Positions 1 to 8,570 of a stretch of DNA of 30,503 bases are shown piece by piece. Origin of the DNA: Candidatus Pacebacteria bacterium UBA6188 (GTDB taxonomy: Bacteria; Patescibacteriota; Microgenomatia; UBA1400; PJMF01); contig DITI01000018.1 of the NCBI GenBank assembly GCA_002422765.1, positions 3,914 to 34,416 on the forward strand, in the 5' to 3' direction. Positions within the stretch are counted from its first letter, which is position 1. The number at the start of each line of letters is the position of its first letter. Under the pieces are notes generated by a model, which ran no database searches, was not told where the DNA came from, and saw nothing but the letters and a program-made list of their open reading frames with translations. The position numbers were made by a program, and so were the translations under genes.

Positions 1-752
1 GAAACCAGAGCCACTCCACCAAGATAAGTGTTTTTTTGACTGCTTAAATCATATAAGTAATAACCACTTGGTAAATTTGGATCAGGTTCTGGTTCACAGG
101 GGCCAAAACCACCTTCAAATCCTGGAGGTAAAGATTCAAAATCAATTGGCGGACAAGGTTCGGAAAAGAAAACATTGTAAATTAACATTTGACCATCTGG
201 AGAGATGTCTTTTAAGCTGTTAATTGTGACTCCTTCTCTGACTTCTGGATTTGGATGATTTATGACTTGATATTGCTTGATTTCGTTTGTTAATAAGTTT
301 TTGACAGAAATTGTATTTTCATTATTTAACTGCGTAAAAAAGACCAAGGGGCTTTGTGGGTACTTAAAAGCCGAAGCAAGTTGAGGCAAATCTAATTTAT
401 TTTCTTGATTACTTGCCAAATTCAGCAACCAAGCTTCTGGCAAATAATTATCATTGCCACTTGGATCGCTAAGCAATTTGGTAAAAAGCAGTTCCATTCG
501 ATCGTAAGTCTGCTCTACAACTTGTTCTTTGCTAACTTCTTGTTCTTCAGGCTTGTCGACAAGCGTTGAATTTTCCTTGCTATTTTTGCCAAACCAATAA
601 GCAATAAATAAAGCTGAGACTAATAACAAAAAAGCTAAGAACTGCAACCAGACACTAGATTTTTTCTTTGATGGCGAGGGCTGTGACTGCAAGTCAATTG
701 GCACTTGGTTAGTTGATGGACCTCCTAAATTAGAAAATGCTGATTCATTCAT
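1..752 (-). CDS. Membrane-anchored protein of unknown function (3' end cut by window edge)
   Basis: An open minus-strand frame runs from an ATG at 752-750 to the window edge, about 250 codons with no stop, so the C-terminus is missing. The N-terminal 30 residues are polar and rich in Ser, Pro and Gln. A single hydrophobic segment follows at about residues 35-55 (WLQFLAFLLLVSALFIAYWF), preceded by a KKK cluster, so the protein is probably inside-in at its N-terminus with a large outer domain. The visible outer part has an acidic linker (about 60-80) and a Cys-Pro-rich stretch near residue 205-225 (EPCPPIDF, FGPCEPEPDP). I recognise no family. It starts 7 bp after the aminopeptidase stop (TAATAGAGACATG), so the two are probably co-transcribed. 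Confidence 0.75.
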   Translation of the reverse strand, partial: MNESAFSNLGGPSTNQVPIDLQSQPSPSKKKSSVWLQFLAFLLLVSALFIAYWFGKNSKENSTLVDKPEEQEVSKEQVVEQTYDRMELLFTKLLSDPSGNDNYLPEAWLLNLASNQENKLDLPQLASAFKYPQSPLVFFTQLNNENTISVKNLLTNEIKQYQVINHPNPEVREGVTINSLKDISPDGQMLIYNVFFSEPCPPIDFESLPPGFEGGFGPCEPEPDPNLPSGYYLYDLSSQKNTYLGGVALV

Positions 753-759
753 GTCTCTA

Positions 760-1971
760 TTAGATCACAAACTGCCCGTCCTCGTAAATCAAGACTTCCT
801 GACCATCCCCAAGAACAGCCGTGATTTGGCGATTGGTAGTGGTCATCATGTCGGTGTGCTCGGCGCTATCATTGAAACCCATCTCTTCCCACTCTGCTGG
901 TTTTACTTTGCTTGGATCACCGCGGAAACAATCCTTGTAAGCCATACCAATAGCTAAGTGAGAATTGCCATAACGACCACCAATATTTTCATCAAAAAGG
1001 GTTTCTGCCATCTGGTGAGTAATGCGCGACATGCGCTTGTCAGTCATTGAAAATTCACCAAATTTATTAGCATTTTTGGTTTGTAACATTTCTTGCAAAA
1101 ACTTATCACCTTGACTAGCTTTGGCCTCCACAATCAAACCATGTTCAACTCGCAAATAGATATCACGAATGATGTTGCCATAGCGATAAAGTGGCTCATT
1201 AAACTTAATCCAACCTTCCACCCCTCTCCAATCTGGAGAAGTAAAAAGTTCAAAACTAGGAATATTGCGTCCACTCCCACCTTGCCAAATACGATCGGCT
1301 CCAATTTTAACTCTCAAATCCACATCCTCACCTTTGACCAAAACATATTCAATGCGCATATCATTGAGTTTCTTTTTGATGCTCTCTTGCATGGCAAAAA
1401 CTTCTCGCCACTTAGCTACAGGATCAATCTCATCCAAGAAACAAGCTTTAATGATTTGTTGCCAATAATCTTTGAGGCTTAAACCAACTTCATCAGCCTT
1501 GGCTTGTACTCCCCAAAGAGCCAAAGTCCAAGTAAATTTGCCATGGTTTTCTTTTTCATTAAGCCAATCACGGTAAGGTTTTTGAATGTTGCGGGCCATC
1601 ATAATTTTCTTGGGATCTACCTGAGATAATTCTAAAGGATCTGGCTCGGCGATAATTCCAATTTGATGATCAATTAGTTCTGCTCTGGCTTTGAGAAATT
1701 TACGTGGGAAAAATTGCAACTGTTCTTCATTGGCTAAGTTATAAAAATCTTTATCAAAACCAGTTGGTAAAAGTCGTAAAATAGGATGAGCGCCTGCTTT
1801 AAGAATAGCGTTTTGCAAGGCCAAAGCTAGAGGTTTAGCCACATCCGGCACACTAAATTGCACTACTTCACCTTTTTGCACACCTTTACCAGAATTAAGG
1901 GCAAAATTCACCAAAACGTGAGCATAGTTATCAATAATTTTTTGAGGGGGTAGATATGAGTTGGTAGACAT
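760..1971 (-). CDS. M29-family metallo-aminopeptidase
   Basis: 403 aa, the usual length for the thermophilic aminopeptidase (AmpS/AmpT/PepS, MEROPS M29) family, which removes N-terminal residues from peptides using two metal ions in the cytoplasm. The C-terminal catalytic half is well conserved. The block RNIPSFELFTSPDW supplies Glu241, FGEFSM supplies Glu306, YGNSHLAIGMAY supplies His338 and Tyr345, and AEHTDMM supplies His372 and Asp374; these correspond to the family's metal ligands and catalytic residues. There is no signal peptide. The ATG at 1971 has no Shine-Dalgarno sequence, but a -10-like TACAAT lies 8 nt upstream, which suggests a leaderless transcript. Likely role: peptide recycling. 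Confidence 0.9.
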   Translation of the reverse strand: MSTNSYLPPQKIIDNYAHVLVNFALNSGKGVQKGEVVQFSVPDVAKPLALALQNAILKAGAHPILRLLPTGFDKDFYNLANEEQLQFFPRKFLKARAELIDHQIGIIAEPDPLELSQVDPKKIMMARNIQKPYRDWLNEKENHGKFTWTLALWGVQAKADEVGLSLKDYWQQIIKACFLDEIDPVAKWREVFAMQESIKKKLNDMRIEYVLVKGEDVDLRVKIGADRIWQGGSGRNIPSFELFTSPDWRGVEGWIKFNEPLYRYGNIIRDIYLRVEHGLIVEAKASQGDKFLQEMLQTKNANKFGEFSMTDKRMSRITHQMAETLFDENIGGRYGNSHLAIGMAYKDCFRGDPSKVKPAEWEEMGFNDSAEHTDMMTTTNRQITAVLGDGQEVLIYEDGQFVI

Positions 1972-1979
1972 GAGTCTAC

Positions 1980-2010
1980 ATTGTACTAAAAAAAATCAAT
2001 TTGTGATAAA
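1980..2010. promoter_or_regulatory. Overlapping divergent promoters for the aminopeptidase and the RmlC-like gene
   Basis: Plus strand: TTGTAC (1981-1986), 18 nt, GATAAA (2005-2010), with ATG at 2020. Minus strand: TTATCA (2009-2004), 18 nt, TACAAT (1985-1980), with ATG at 1971. The -35 of each promoter lies on the -10 of the other, so the two polymerases would share one footprint and could not bind together. Both start codons lie 8-9 nt from their -10 box and neither has a Shine-Dalgarno sequence. This is read from consensus only. Confidence 0.5.
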
Positions 2011-2019
2011 GTAGCCATT

Positions 2020-2628
2020 ATGTCAATCAATTACTATCAACCAAGTCAAGAATTAGAAGTTGCGGAAAATATTTTTAAAACCAAAATCGAAGGTCTTTTT
2101 TATTTTAAATATAAAAAATTCTTGGATGAAAGAGGCTTTTTTTCTCAAGTACTTGAACCAGAAAGAATTCGTGCTGCCGGCATCAATCCAGATTTTACCA
2201 TTAAGCAAGTCAACCTCTCTGTCTCCAAAAGTAAAATTGCCAGAGGTATTCACACTGAAGGCTGGAACAAATTAATTACCGTGGTGCAAGGCCACGCTTT
2301 TTGCGCTCTTTCTGACGTGCGTCCAGATTCGCCCACTTATAAGAATGTCGAATATTTTGACTTTATTGCTGATCCACAAAATGAATGGGGTGAGGGCTTA
2401 TATATCAGTAAAAAAATTGGCAATTCAGTCTGTGCAGTCGAAGGACCGATGCATTATCTCTACGGTGTAGATTTACTTTATCATGAACGCAATAAAGCCG
2501 ATGATCTGGCAGTTTCTATCTTTGATCCAGACCTAAACATTCAGTGGCCTTTCCCCAAAGAAGAGCTGATTATCTCCCAAAGAGATATTGATAGCGTTAC
2601 TCTTGCGGAATTGTATCCAGAAAACTAA
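2020..2628 (+). CDS. RmlC-like dTDP-4-dehydro-6-deoxysugar 3,5-epimerase family protein
   Basis: 202 aa, cupin-fold family of RmlC, which epimerises dTDP-4-keto-6-deoxyglucose during dTDP-rhamnose synthesis. Recognisable pieces in order are DERGFF (about residue 38), KQVNLSVSKSKIARGIHTE (about 62-80) with the family's catalytic His in RGIH, a SDVRPDSPTYK block (about 97) and the C-terminal DPDLNIQWPFPKEELIISQRD (about 170-190). The family's usual RGLHYQ is RGIHTE here and the middle is diverged, so the exact sugar is uncertain. No other rml genes are adjacent. The ATG at 2020 has a nearby -10 box and no Shine-Dalgarno. The last 32 bp overlap, tail to tail, the end of the helicase gene. Confidence 0.75.
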   Translation: MSINYYQPSQELEVAENIFKTKIEGLFYFKYKKFLDERGFFSQVLEPERIRAAGINPDFTIKQVNLSVSKSKIARGIHTEGWNKLITVVQGHAFCALSDVRPDSPTYKNVEYFDFIADPQNEWGEGLYISKKIGNSVCAVEGPMHYLYGVDLLYHERNKADDLAVSIFDPDLNIQWPFPKEELIISQRDIDSVTLAELYPEN

Positions 2629-5600
2629 GCGAGCGAATTTCAGTCATCACTTCTTTGATTAATTGCTTGAGGTCTTCCACTTCTTCCTTAGTGATGGAAT
2701 AAGCGTGACTAATGTGTTGCTGACTACCCTTTTCTTTTGGTTCAATGAATTCAAAAACTGCCTCACTCACCTGCCAATTAGGATTGATGGTTCTGTCTAA
2801 ATCAAGTAATAATTTATAAAAAATCAATTGGCGCTTGTAGGGACCACGAATTGTTTCTGGCAAAGCAAGTTCTCTGGGGGAGAAATCTTTCTGATAAGTT
2901 TTGCTACTGGCTTCAATGCCTCCTCTCGTCTTGGGAGACCCAGTCTTGTAATCGTAAACCCGCAACAAGCCTCGACTGGAATCAATTAAATCAACGCGAT
3001 CAATCTTACCAGAAAGCTGAATGTCGCCCAACAAAATCTTGCGACTGCCACCGAAACTACGCTCGACGTCAAAAACCTGACTTGGCTCAGTCAGACGAGC
3101 AGCATAATAACTAGTTAAAACTGCTCTGCCATGCTCCAATCGATCGGATAAATCACTCGCACTCAATACTTCTTTTTGCAAAGCAGTTTGAAATTCTGTC
3201 AACAAAAATTCTAGAGTTGGCACTTCTCCAGTCTGCTTTTCTAACTTATAAAATCTTTCTAAAGCTGCGTGAACTGCGGTGCCAAAAGACATAAAAACTT
3301 TTTTGGCTCGTGGAATACGAAGCAAATTTTTTTCTAAAAACTCCATAGGATCGCGCAAATAAGTATTGAGAGCTGTTACCGACAGCTGAAAATCTTGGAC
3401 TAAAGTTGCCAAAAAATCCCTCTGACTATAAGTAATTTTAGGCTGATCACTAATAGTCATTAATTTGGTGAGGTAAGTCTCTGCTTGATCAAGAATTTCT
3501 GGCTTAAGCTGTTCCTGCAAAAATTGCACTCCAGTTTTATCCGCAATTTCATTTAATTCTGTGAGGAAAATGGTCGGAAACTTATCACTACTTTGGCCAT
3601 TTTCAATAATCTGCTCTGGCAAACTTAAATAAAGTTGTTTTTTGGCTCTAGTAAGTGCCACATAAAAAAGGCGACGATCATCTTCATTGCGCTCTTTTTC
3701 TGACAGATCAGTATTTTTGATAATGCCTGCTGGCAATTTGATTTTATTTTTCTCTCTTTGATTGCCCCATTTCTTATCGACTAAATTAATCAGAAAAACA
3801 TGTTCCCACTCCATGCCTTTGGCGCTGTGCACTGTTGAAAGATAAACACTGTCTTGCTTGGGAATTAAATTTTTGCTTTGAATTTGAATTTGATGCTCTT
3901 TATAAATTTCTAATTGCGCCAGAAAATCTGTTAATTTAAGTTGATGATTTTTATCCAAAAGAGTTTTAATTTCAGCAAATAAAGAATTGAGCACCATGAT
4001 TTGTTCAAAACTGTCTGGCAATTTTTGTAAATAATCCAAAAAAGCGAAGTTTTCTGTTGCGATTAGCTCTTCAAAAAAATGATTGAAGGTTAACTGAGCA
4101 TCTTTGCTGACAAATTTTTGTAATTTAGCCAAAAAATCTGAGATTTGAATAAATTCCTCAGCACTAATTTCCTGTCCAGTTAATTCTTGATTTATAAAAT
4201 GCAAATCTCTCTGTAGCAAGTCGTAAAGATCGAGTCTCAATTTGCTAGCTACTCTTGAGAGTTTCATTACTAGCAAAGGATCTAAACCTAGCCAAGCAAA
4301 ATTCATGACTTTGTAGAGCAAATCTTCTTCATTGGCAGTTTTAAGCTTGTTGATTAGGGTCATCAACATCAACAGCTCATTGATATAGCTATTTTGCAAA
4401 ACATCGTTACCTTTACTTAATTGAAAAGGAATTTCCCATTTTTCTAAAACTTCAATTAAAGTTTTGACATCATTGTGATTGCGATATAAAACAGCAACTT
4501 CAGCCAAAGCCACTCCTTGCTCACGCAATTTCTGAATCTGCTCTGCCAGAGCCACTGCCTCTAAAACTTGAGAGGGGGCTTTAAAAAATTCAATTTTAGC
4601 ACCCTGACCTTTAGGGCTTTGCAACTTAGTGACTAACTTAATTTTTTTATCGTCACCGCTTAACTGGGAAAGTTTATTATAAGCAATTAGCTCCGTTGCT
4701 AAATCGTAGATGTTTTGTGGACAACGATAAGCCGTGTCCAAAGTAATTACTTCGGCATTTGGATAAGTGCGAGTAAAAGCTAAAACGTTTTCCACACTCG
4801 CTCCCTGAAAACGATAAATGGCTTGATTTGGGTCTCCCACAGCAAACAAATCAGCCAAACCACCTCTTTCTTCCCAATAAGAAACCAATAAATTAATGAG
4901 TTTATTTTGAGCTGAGTTGGTATCTTGATATTCATCAATCAGAAAATAGTGTAAATTTTCTTGATATTCGCGAAGCAGGAGCTCGTGCTTGCTAAAAGCC
5001 TCCACGACAAAATTAATCATGTCATCATAGTCAAAACGAAAAGTTTGACGAAGGTTTTCTTGATAGTTTTGGTAAAGTAATAATAAATTTTTGTTTTTGG
5101 CAACTTTTTTCTCTAAACTAGCAATTTTGCTTTTATTCTTACTGGTTTGTTTAAACTCTACCAACTCTTGCTCTGCAAAATGCACCATTTCTTCAAACTG
5201 TAAAACTGAGATACCCTCACGTTTTAAGTCAGAGATCGCTTTAATGATGTCGTTTACATAGAAATATTGATCGTTAAGTGGTCGCAAATGTTCAGGTTTT
5301 AACTCATCTAATAAATTTTCAAAAAGCTGATAACGATCCAAATCGCTCAAATGCTCACTCTCTCGTTGTAGAGGAAAGTATTCGCCATGATCATTAATTA
5401 CTTGACGACAAAAAGAATGAAAAGTACTAATATTAACGTAGTAAGCATCTTTACCAATAATCTTGAGCAAGCGCTCACGCATATTCTTGGCAGCTGCTTC
5501 AGTGAAAGTTAAAGCCATAATCGTATCTGGCTTAGCATCAGTTAGACGTAGAATATTGGCAATTCTTAGCGATAAAACTTGAGTTTTACCTGTTCCTGGA

Positions 5601-5698
5601 CCAGCAATTAGCAATAACGGACCTTGCTCAATATGGTCAACTGCTGCTTTCTGCAAAGAGTTGAGTTTTTGGTAATCTGACTCGAATTTATGATTCAT
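2597..5698 (-). CDS. UvrD/PcrA-like superfamily 1 helicase with C-terminal RecB-like nuclease domain
   Basis: 1033 aa, longer than UvrD or PcrA (about 720) because of a nuclease extension. Helicase motifs in order: Walker A GPGTGKT (about 33-39), TFTEAAAKNMRER (motif Ia), LIDEYQDTN (motif II, about 255), VGDPNQAIYRFQGA (motif III), STVHSAKGMEWEHV (motif V) and RRLFYVALTRAKKQL (motif VI). The C-terminal quarter starts with LSVTALNTYLRDP and has FGTAVHAALERF, GKIDRVDLI and YDYKTG, the order seen in PD-(D/E)XK nucleases of RecB/AddB type. The protein is therefore probably an ATP-driven 3'-5' unwinding and cutting enzyme in recombinational repair or DNA degradation. It starts 7 bp after dus. No separate AddB/RecC partner is in the window. 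Confidence 0.9.
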   Translation of the reverse strand: MNHKFESDYQKLNSLQKAAVDHIEQGPLLLIAGPGTGKTQVLSLRIANILRLTDAKPDTIMALTFTEAAAKNMRERLLKIIGKDAYYVNISTFHSFCRQVINDHGEYFPLQRESEHLSDLDRYQLFENLLDELKPEHLRPLNDQYFYVNDIIKAISDLKREGISVLQFEEMVHFAEQELVEFKQTSKNKSKIASLEKKVAKNKNLLLLYQNYQENLRQTFRFDYDDMINFVVEAFSKHELLLREYQENLHYFLIDEYQDTNSAQNKLINLLVSYWEERGGLADLFAVGDPNQAIYRFQGASVENVLAFTRTYPNAEVITLDTAYRCPQNIYDLATELIAYNKLSQLSGDDKKIKLVTKLQSPKGQGAKIEFFKAPSQVLEAVALAEQIQKLREQGVALAEVAVLYRNHNDVKTLIEVLEKWEIPFQLSKGNDVLQNSYINELLMLMTLINKLKTANEEDLLYKVMNFAWLGLDPLLVMKLSRVASKLRLDLYDLLQRDLHFINQELTGQEISAEEFIQISDFLAKLQKFVSKDAQLTFNHFFEELIATENFAFLDYLQKLPDSFEQIMVLNSLFAEIKTLLDKNHQLKLTDFLAQLEIYKEHQIQIQSKNLIPKQDSVYLSTVHSAKGMEWEHVFLINLVDKKWGNQREKNKIKLPAGIIKNTDLSEKERNEDDRRLFYVALTRAKKQLYLSLPEQIIENGQSSDKFPTIFLTELNEIADKTGVQFLQEQLKPEILDQAETYLTKLMTISDQPKITYSQRDFLATLVQDFQLSVTALNTYLRDPMEFLEKNLLRIPRAKKVFMSFGTAVHAALERFYKLEKQTGEVPTLEFLLTEFQTALQKEVLSASDLSDRLEHGRAVLTSYYAARLTEPSQVFDVERSFGGSRKILLGDIQLSGKIDRVDLIDSSRGLLRVYDYKTGSPKTRGGIEASSKTYQKDFSPRELALPETIRGPYKRQLIFYKLLLDLDRTINPNWQVSEAVFEFIEPKEKGSQQHISHAYSITKEEVEDLKQLIKEVMTEIRSLSFLDTIPQE

Positions 5699-5705
5699 TT
5701 GCCAA

Positions 5706-6794
5706 TTAAATAAGCTGATGCTTCTTCAAAATTTCTTCAACCTCGGCTGCGCTATTACTACGCACCAATTCTGATCTGATTAAGGCAGCTTGTTCCACGC
5801 CTTTAGTGTACCACGCTAGATGCTTGCGCATTGGCAAAAAGCTATATCTTTCTTTCTGCCCATAAGTCTCCTCATAAAGCTTGGCATGCTCCAAGGCAAT
5901 GGCAAAAAGATTGTGAGCCTTTAAAAATTCTGTTCTTTTATCTTGAGGCAAGAAAACAAAAGGTCGACCAAAACTAGCTCGCCCAATCAAAACTCCATCC
6001 ACTCCATGGTCAGTGACTTTTTGTTTGGCCTGTTCATAATCAAAAACATCTCCATTGCCTAAAAAGATTGTGTTTGGACTATTTTGTTTAACTATAGCTG
6101 CAGCTTTTGCAATAACTTCCCAATTAGATAAGCCAGAGTAAGATTGTTTAAGAGTACGACCATGTAAAGAAATCGCGGCTAGATTCATCTGCGTTAAATT
6201 GGGCAACCAATTCTCAACTTCATCTTGAGCAATGCCAATTCTAGTTTTGACTGAAACAGTTGGCAATTTTTGGCGATCAGCTTCTGTCAAAGCAAAAAAC
6301 TTTTTCTTATCTCTAAGTGCTGTAATCGTTTGAGATGAGATATCTGGACAATTCTCTAATAAAAGTCCCTCGCCCCATTCTCTAACCCCATCTTGGACTG
6401 ATTGAATAATTTCTCTTGCCAAATCTGGGGTTCTAATCAGACCAGCTCCTGAACCATGACTAGAAACAGTGGGAGCTGGACAGCCCATGTTGATATCAAT
6501 ACCATCTACCCCCATTTCGCAAAGCAGAACCGCCACTTGTTTGAAATATTTGGGAGTTTTACCAAAAATTTGCGCGATTAGAGGTCGCTGAGCTTGATCA
6601 AAATCAAAATGATTGAGAATTTGAGTGCTCTTGCTCAAACACACCCCCTCAACATTGGCAAATTCAGTAAAAACCAAATCCATTTGCCCATATTTCTTGC
6701 TAATGCTACGAAAAGGATAATCACTCACTCCATCCATCGGTGAGAGAGCTAGAATCATTCCTTTTTCTGCCTTAATTCTTTGCCAAAAATTCAT
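5706..6794 (-). CDS. dus: tRNA-dihydrouridine synthase
   Basis: FMN-dependent enzyme that reduces uridine to dihydrouridine in the D-loop of tRNA. With the chosen start it has 362 aa, typical of the family. Visible marks: the FMN-site block ILALSPMDGVSDYPFR near the N-terminus, LIAQIFG, DINMGCPAPTV with the catalytic Cys (about residue 105), SVKTRIG, ISLHGRT, FLGNGDV and GVLIGRASFGRPFVF. I chose the ATG at 6794, which gives the usual MNFWQRIK opening; an in-frame ATG 18 bp upstream (6812) is possible and neither has a clear Shine-Dalgarno. The start overlaps the end of the C39-like gene by 23 bp, so translation may be coupled. The specificity class cannot be set by eye. Confidence 0.92.
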   Translation of the reverse strand: MNFWQRIKAEKGMILALSPMDGVSDYPFRSISKKYGQMDLVFTEFANVEGVCLSKSTQILNHFDFDQAQRPLIAQIFGKTPKYFKQVAVLLCEMGVDGIDINMGCPAPTVSSHGSGAGLIRTPDLAREIIQSVQDGVREWGEGLLLENCPDISSQTITALRDKKKFFALTEADRQKLPTVSVKTRIGIAQDEVENWLPNLTQMNLAAISLHGRTLKQSYSGLSNWEVIAKAAAIVKQNSPNTIFLGNGDVFDYEQAKQKVTDHGVDGVLIGRASFGRPFVFLPQDKRTEFLKAHNLFAIALEHAKLYEETYGQKERYSFLPMRKHLAWYTKGVEQAALIRSELVRSNSAAEVEEILKKHQLI

Positions 6795-8520
6795 AAGAGT
6801 ATTGTAAACCATGAAAGTCTAAAAATTTTTCCAACAAGAAAAAATAGTTTGAATGTTGCCTTAAAGACTCAATTAGCAAGTTAAGTTGATAAAAAAGGTA
6901 AAAACTCAACTTGCCAGCTTGAAGATCTTCAGCTGATTGACTGGCTAATTCATTCAGGATCGCCTGCTGTTGTTCATCTAGGCTCTTCTCAATAATTTCC
7001 AAGCTAAAAACCGAGTCTTTGGATTTGGAAAAACTAACTCTTAACAAAAGTTGCTTGATTTTATTTAAATCCTGACTCTCTGGCAGTAAAGAAAATAAAT
7101 CCAAGACCTGCACTTCGCCACTTGATTGGTAAAAAAATATTTGACTATTGTCTAAAAGTTCTTGTTTGAATTCGCTAGCGCTAAAGAGTAAATTAAGCTC
7201 CTCTTCTTTGGGTTTTGGATAATAGTACAAATTGTAATTTTCACCAAGATTTTCTTCAGCTGAAACAATCATTTCTTTTGTTTCTTGTAAAACTGAGCTT
7301 GTCTGACCGAGCTCATCGTTTAGAGAAAAATGCAAATCATCTGGCAAGACAACAAAGAGATAAGAAAGATCAGTAAAACTAGGCTTAAAAAGTCGTAGCG
7401 ATACAATTGGTGAAGGGACAACTGAAAGTAACTGATAGTCATAAAGTGGATCTTTGATGGCAAAATCATCTGCGTCTGACAAATAAGCATCCACTAGAAA
7501 AAAGTGCCCAGAAACAGCCGCTATTTGCGCTGGGTCTTCAGATAAGGATTCGCTTAAAACACTCAACTGTTCCGATTGATTGGCTTGAAAATAGCTAAAT
7601 TCTAACTTGGGTAAGAGATTATCGTTTTGCTGACTCAAAACTGCCGACAAACGACTAATCGCCAACCAATTAACTAAACCTTCAGCCACATAACCGTCAG
7701 CCTGCGCCAAAAGCCACTTATTCAAAGTCGAGGGATTAAGCACCTCGCCATTCTCCAAAAAATGAAAGTTATTGGCACGAAGAAGCATGGCTGCAGAACT
7801 CAGGGCACAAGCCCAACGACTCATGAAAGGATCGCTACTCCATTGGTTGGCATGATCATAAATCTCTGTCGCCCATAAAGGATCATTTTGTTTAAATAAA
7901 ATTTTTGATGATGATAATTCTTTGACTTCTACTTGATCAAAATAGGCCTTAGAACTAGCTACAGAACCAGTCGCAATTTTCAAACCAAATTTTCCTCCAA
8001 CTGGAATGGCTGGCCAATCCTCATCAGTGGCAAAAAGCCTTTCACCATCGACCAACATTTCTATTTTTTCCTTGGAATAGAGCAGATGAATGTCGTAATC
8101 ACGATTGGTCTCCAAGGCAAAGGGGATACTGGTTCTCAATAGTGAAAAACCATTGCGAACATCTTCCACAATTAACTGATTGTTATAGAAATGAAAATCG
8201 TAAAAACTATTGGCGTCACGCATGCCTAAAACAAAATTTTTATCGGTCTTATCAAAAACTTTAAAAATAAAATCAACTTCGTATTCTTCCATTCCTAACC
8301 AGAACTCTTCCTTGGGAATAATGGTACTGAGCTTACGAGATTGCAAAAGAGTGGCATACAAAGCCTGGTCTTTGATCTGCCAATAAGACCAATCGCCATT
8401 TACTAATTCCCATTGATCTAAATTGCCAGAAAAATCATCGTTAAAAACTCTGGTCACAGCTCCAACAGGTTGGAAAAATAAGCAAAAAACTAAAACTGAG
8501 AGAGAGAAATAAAGCTTCAC
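6772..8520 (-). CDS. Secreted protein: concanavalin-like domain plus C39-like cysteine peptidase domain
   Basis: 582 aa with a GTG start and a clear signal peptide (MKLYFSLSVLVFCLFFQPVGA, cleavage near residue 21). Residues about 28-202 look like a jelly-roll (DUF1080/laminin-G-like) domain: it opens with FNDDFSGNLDQW and ends in FGLKIATG...AYFDQVEVKEL. Residues about 208-370 resemble the C39_2 papain-like fold: LFKQNDPLWA, then Cys238 in WACALSSAAML, His339 in SGHFFLVD and Asp357 in IKDPLYD, a plausible catalytic triad. The remaining 200 residues are helical and unrecognised. Probably an exported peptidase or peptide-binding protein acting at the cell surface. No maturation transporter of bacteriocin type is adjacent. 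The substrate is unknown. Confidence 0.7.
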   Translation of the reverse strand: MKLYFSLSVLVFCLFFQPVGAVTRVFNDDFSGNLDQWELVNGDWSYWQIKDQALYATLLQSRKLSTIIPKEEFWLGMEEYEVDFIFKVFDKTDKNFVLGMRDANSFYDFHFYNNQLIVEDVRNGFSLLRTSIPFALETNRDYDIHLLYSKEKIEMLVDGERLFATDEDWPAIPVGGKFGLKIATGSVASSKAYFDQVEVKELSSSKILFKQNDPLWATEIYDHANQWSSDPFMSRWACALSSAAMLLRANNFHFLENGEVLNPSTLNKWLLAQADGYVAEGLVNWLAISRLSAVLSQQNDNLLPKLEFSYFQANQSEQLSVLSESLSEDPAQIAAVSGHFFLVDAYLSDADDFAIKDPLYDYQLLSVVPSPIVSLRLFKPSFTDLSYLFVVLPDDLHFSLNDELGQTSSVLQETKEMIVSAEENLGENYNLYYYPKPKEEELNLLFSASEFKQELLDNSQIFFYQSSGEVQVLDLFSLLPESQDLNKIKQLLLRVSFSKSKDSVFSLEIIEKSLDEQQQAILNELASQSAEDLQAGKLSFYLFYQLNLLIESLRQHSNYFFLLEKFLDFHGLQYSYEFLAKN

Positions 8521-8570
8521 AATGAAGATTATGCCTCAGACAAATTACAAGAAGTGTAATCAGACTTTAA

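Noticed and set aside
751..957. Plus-strand frame of 68 codons at the end of the aminopeptidase
   Set aside because: It lies opposite the conserved catalytic part of the M29 gene and has no ribosome site.
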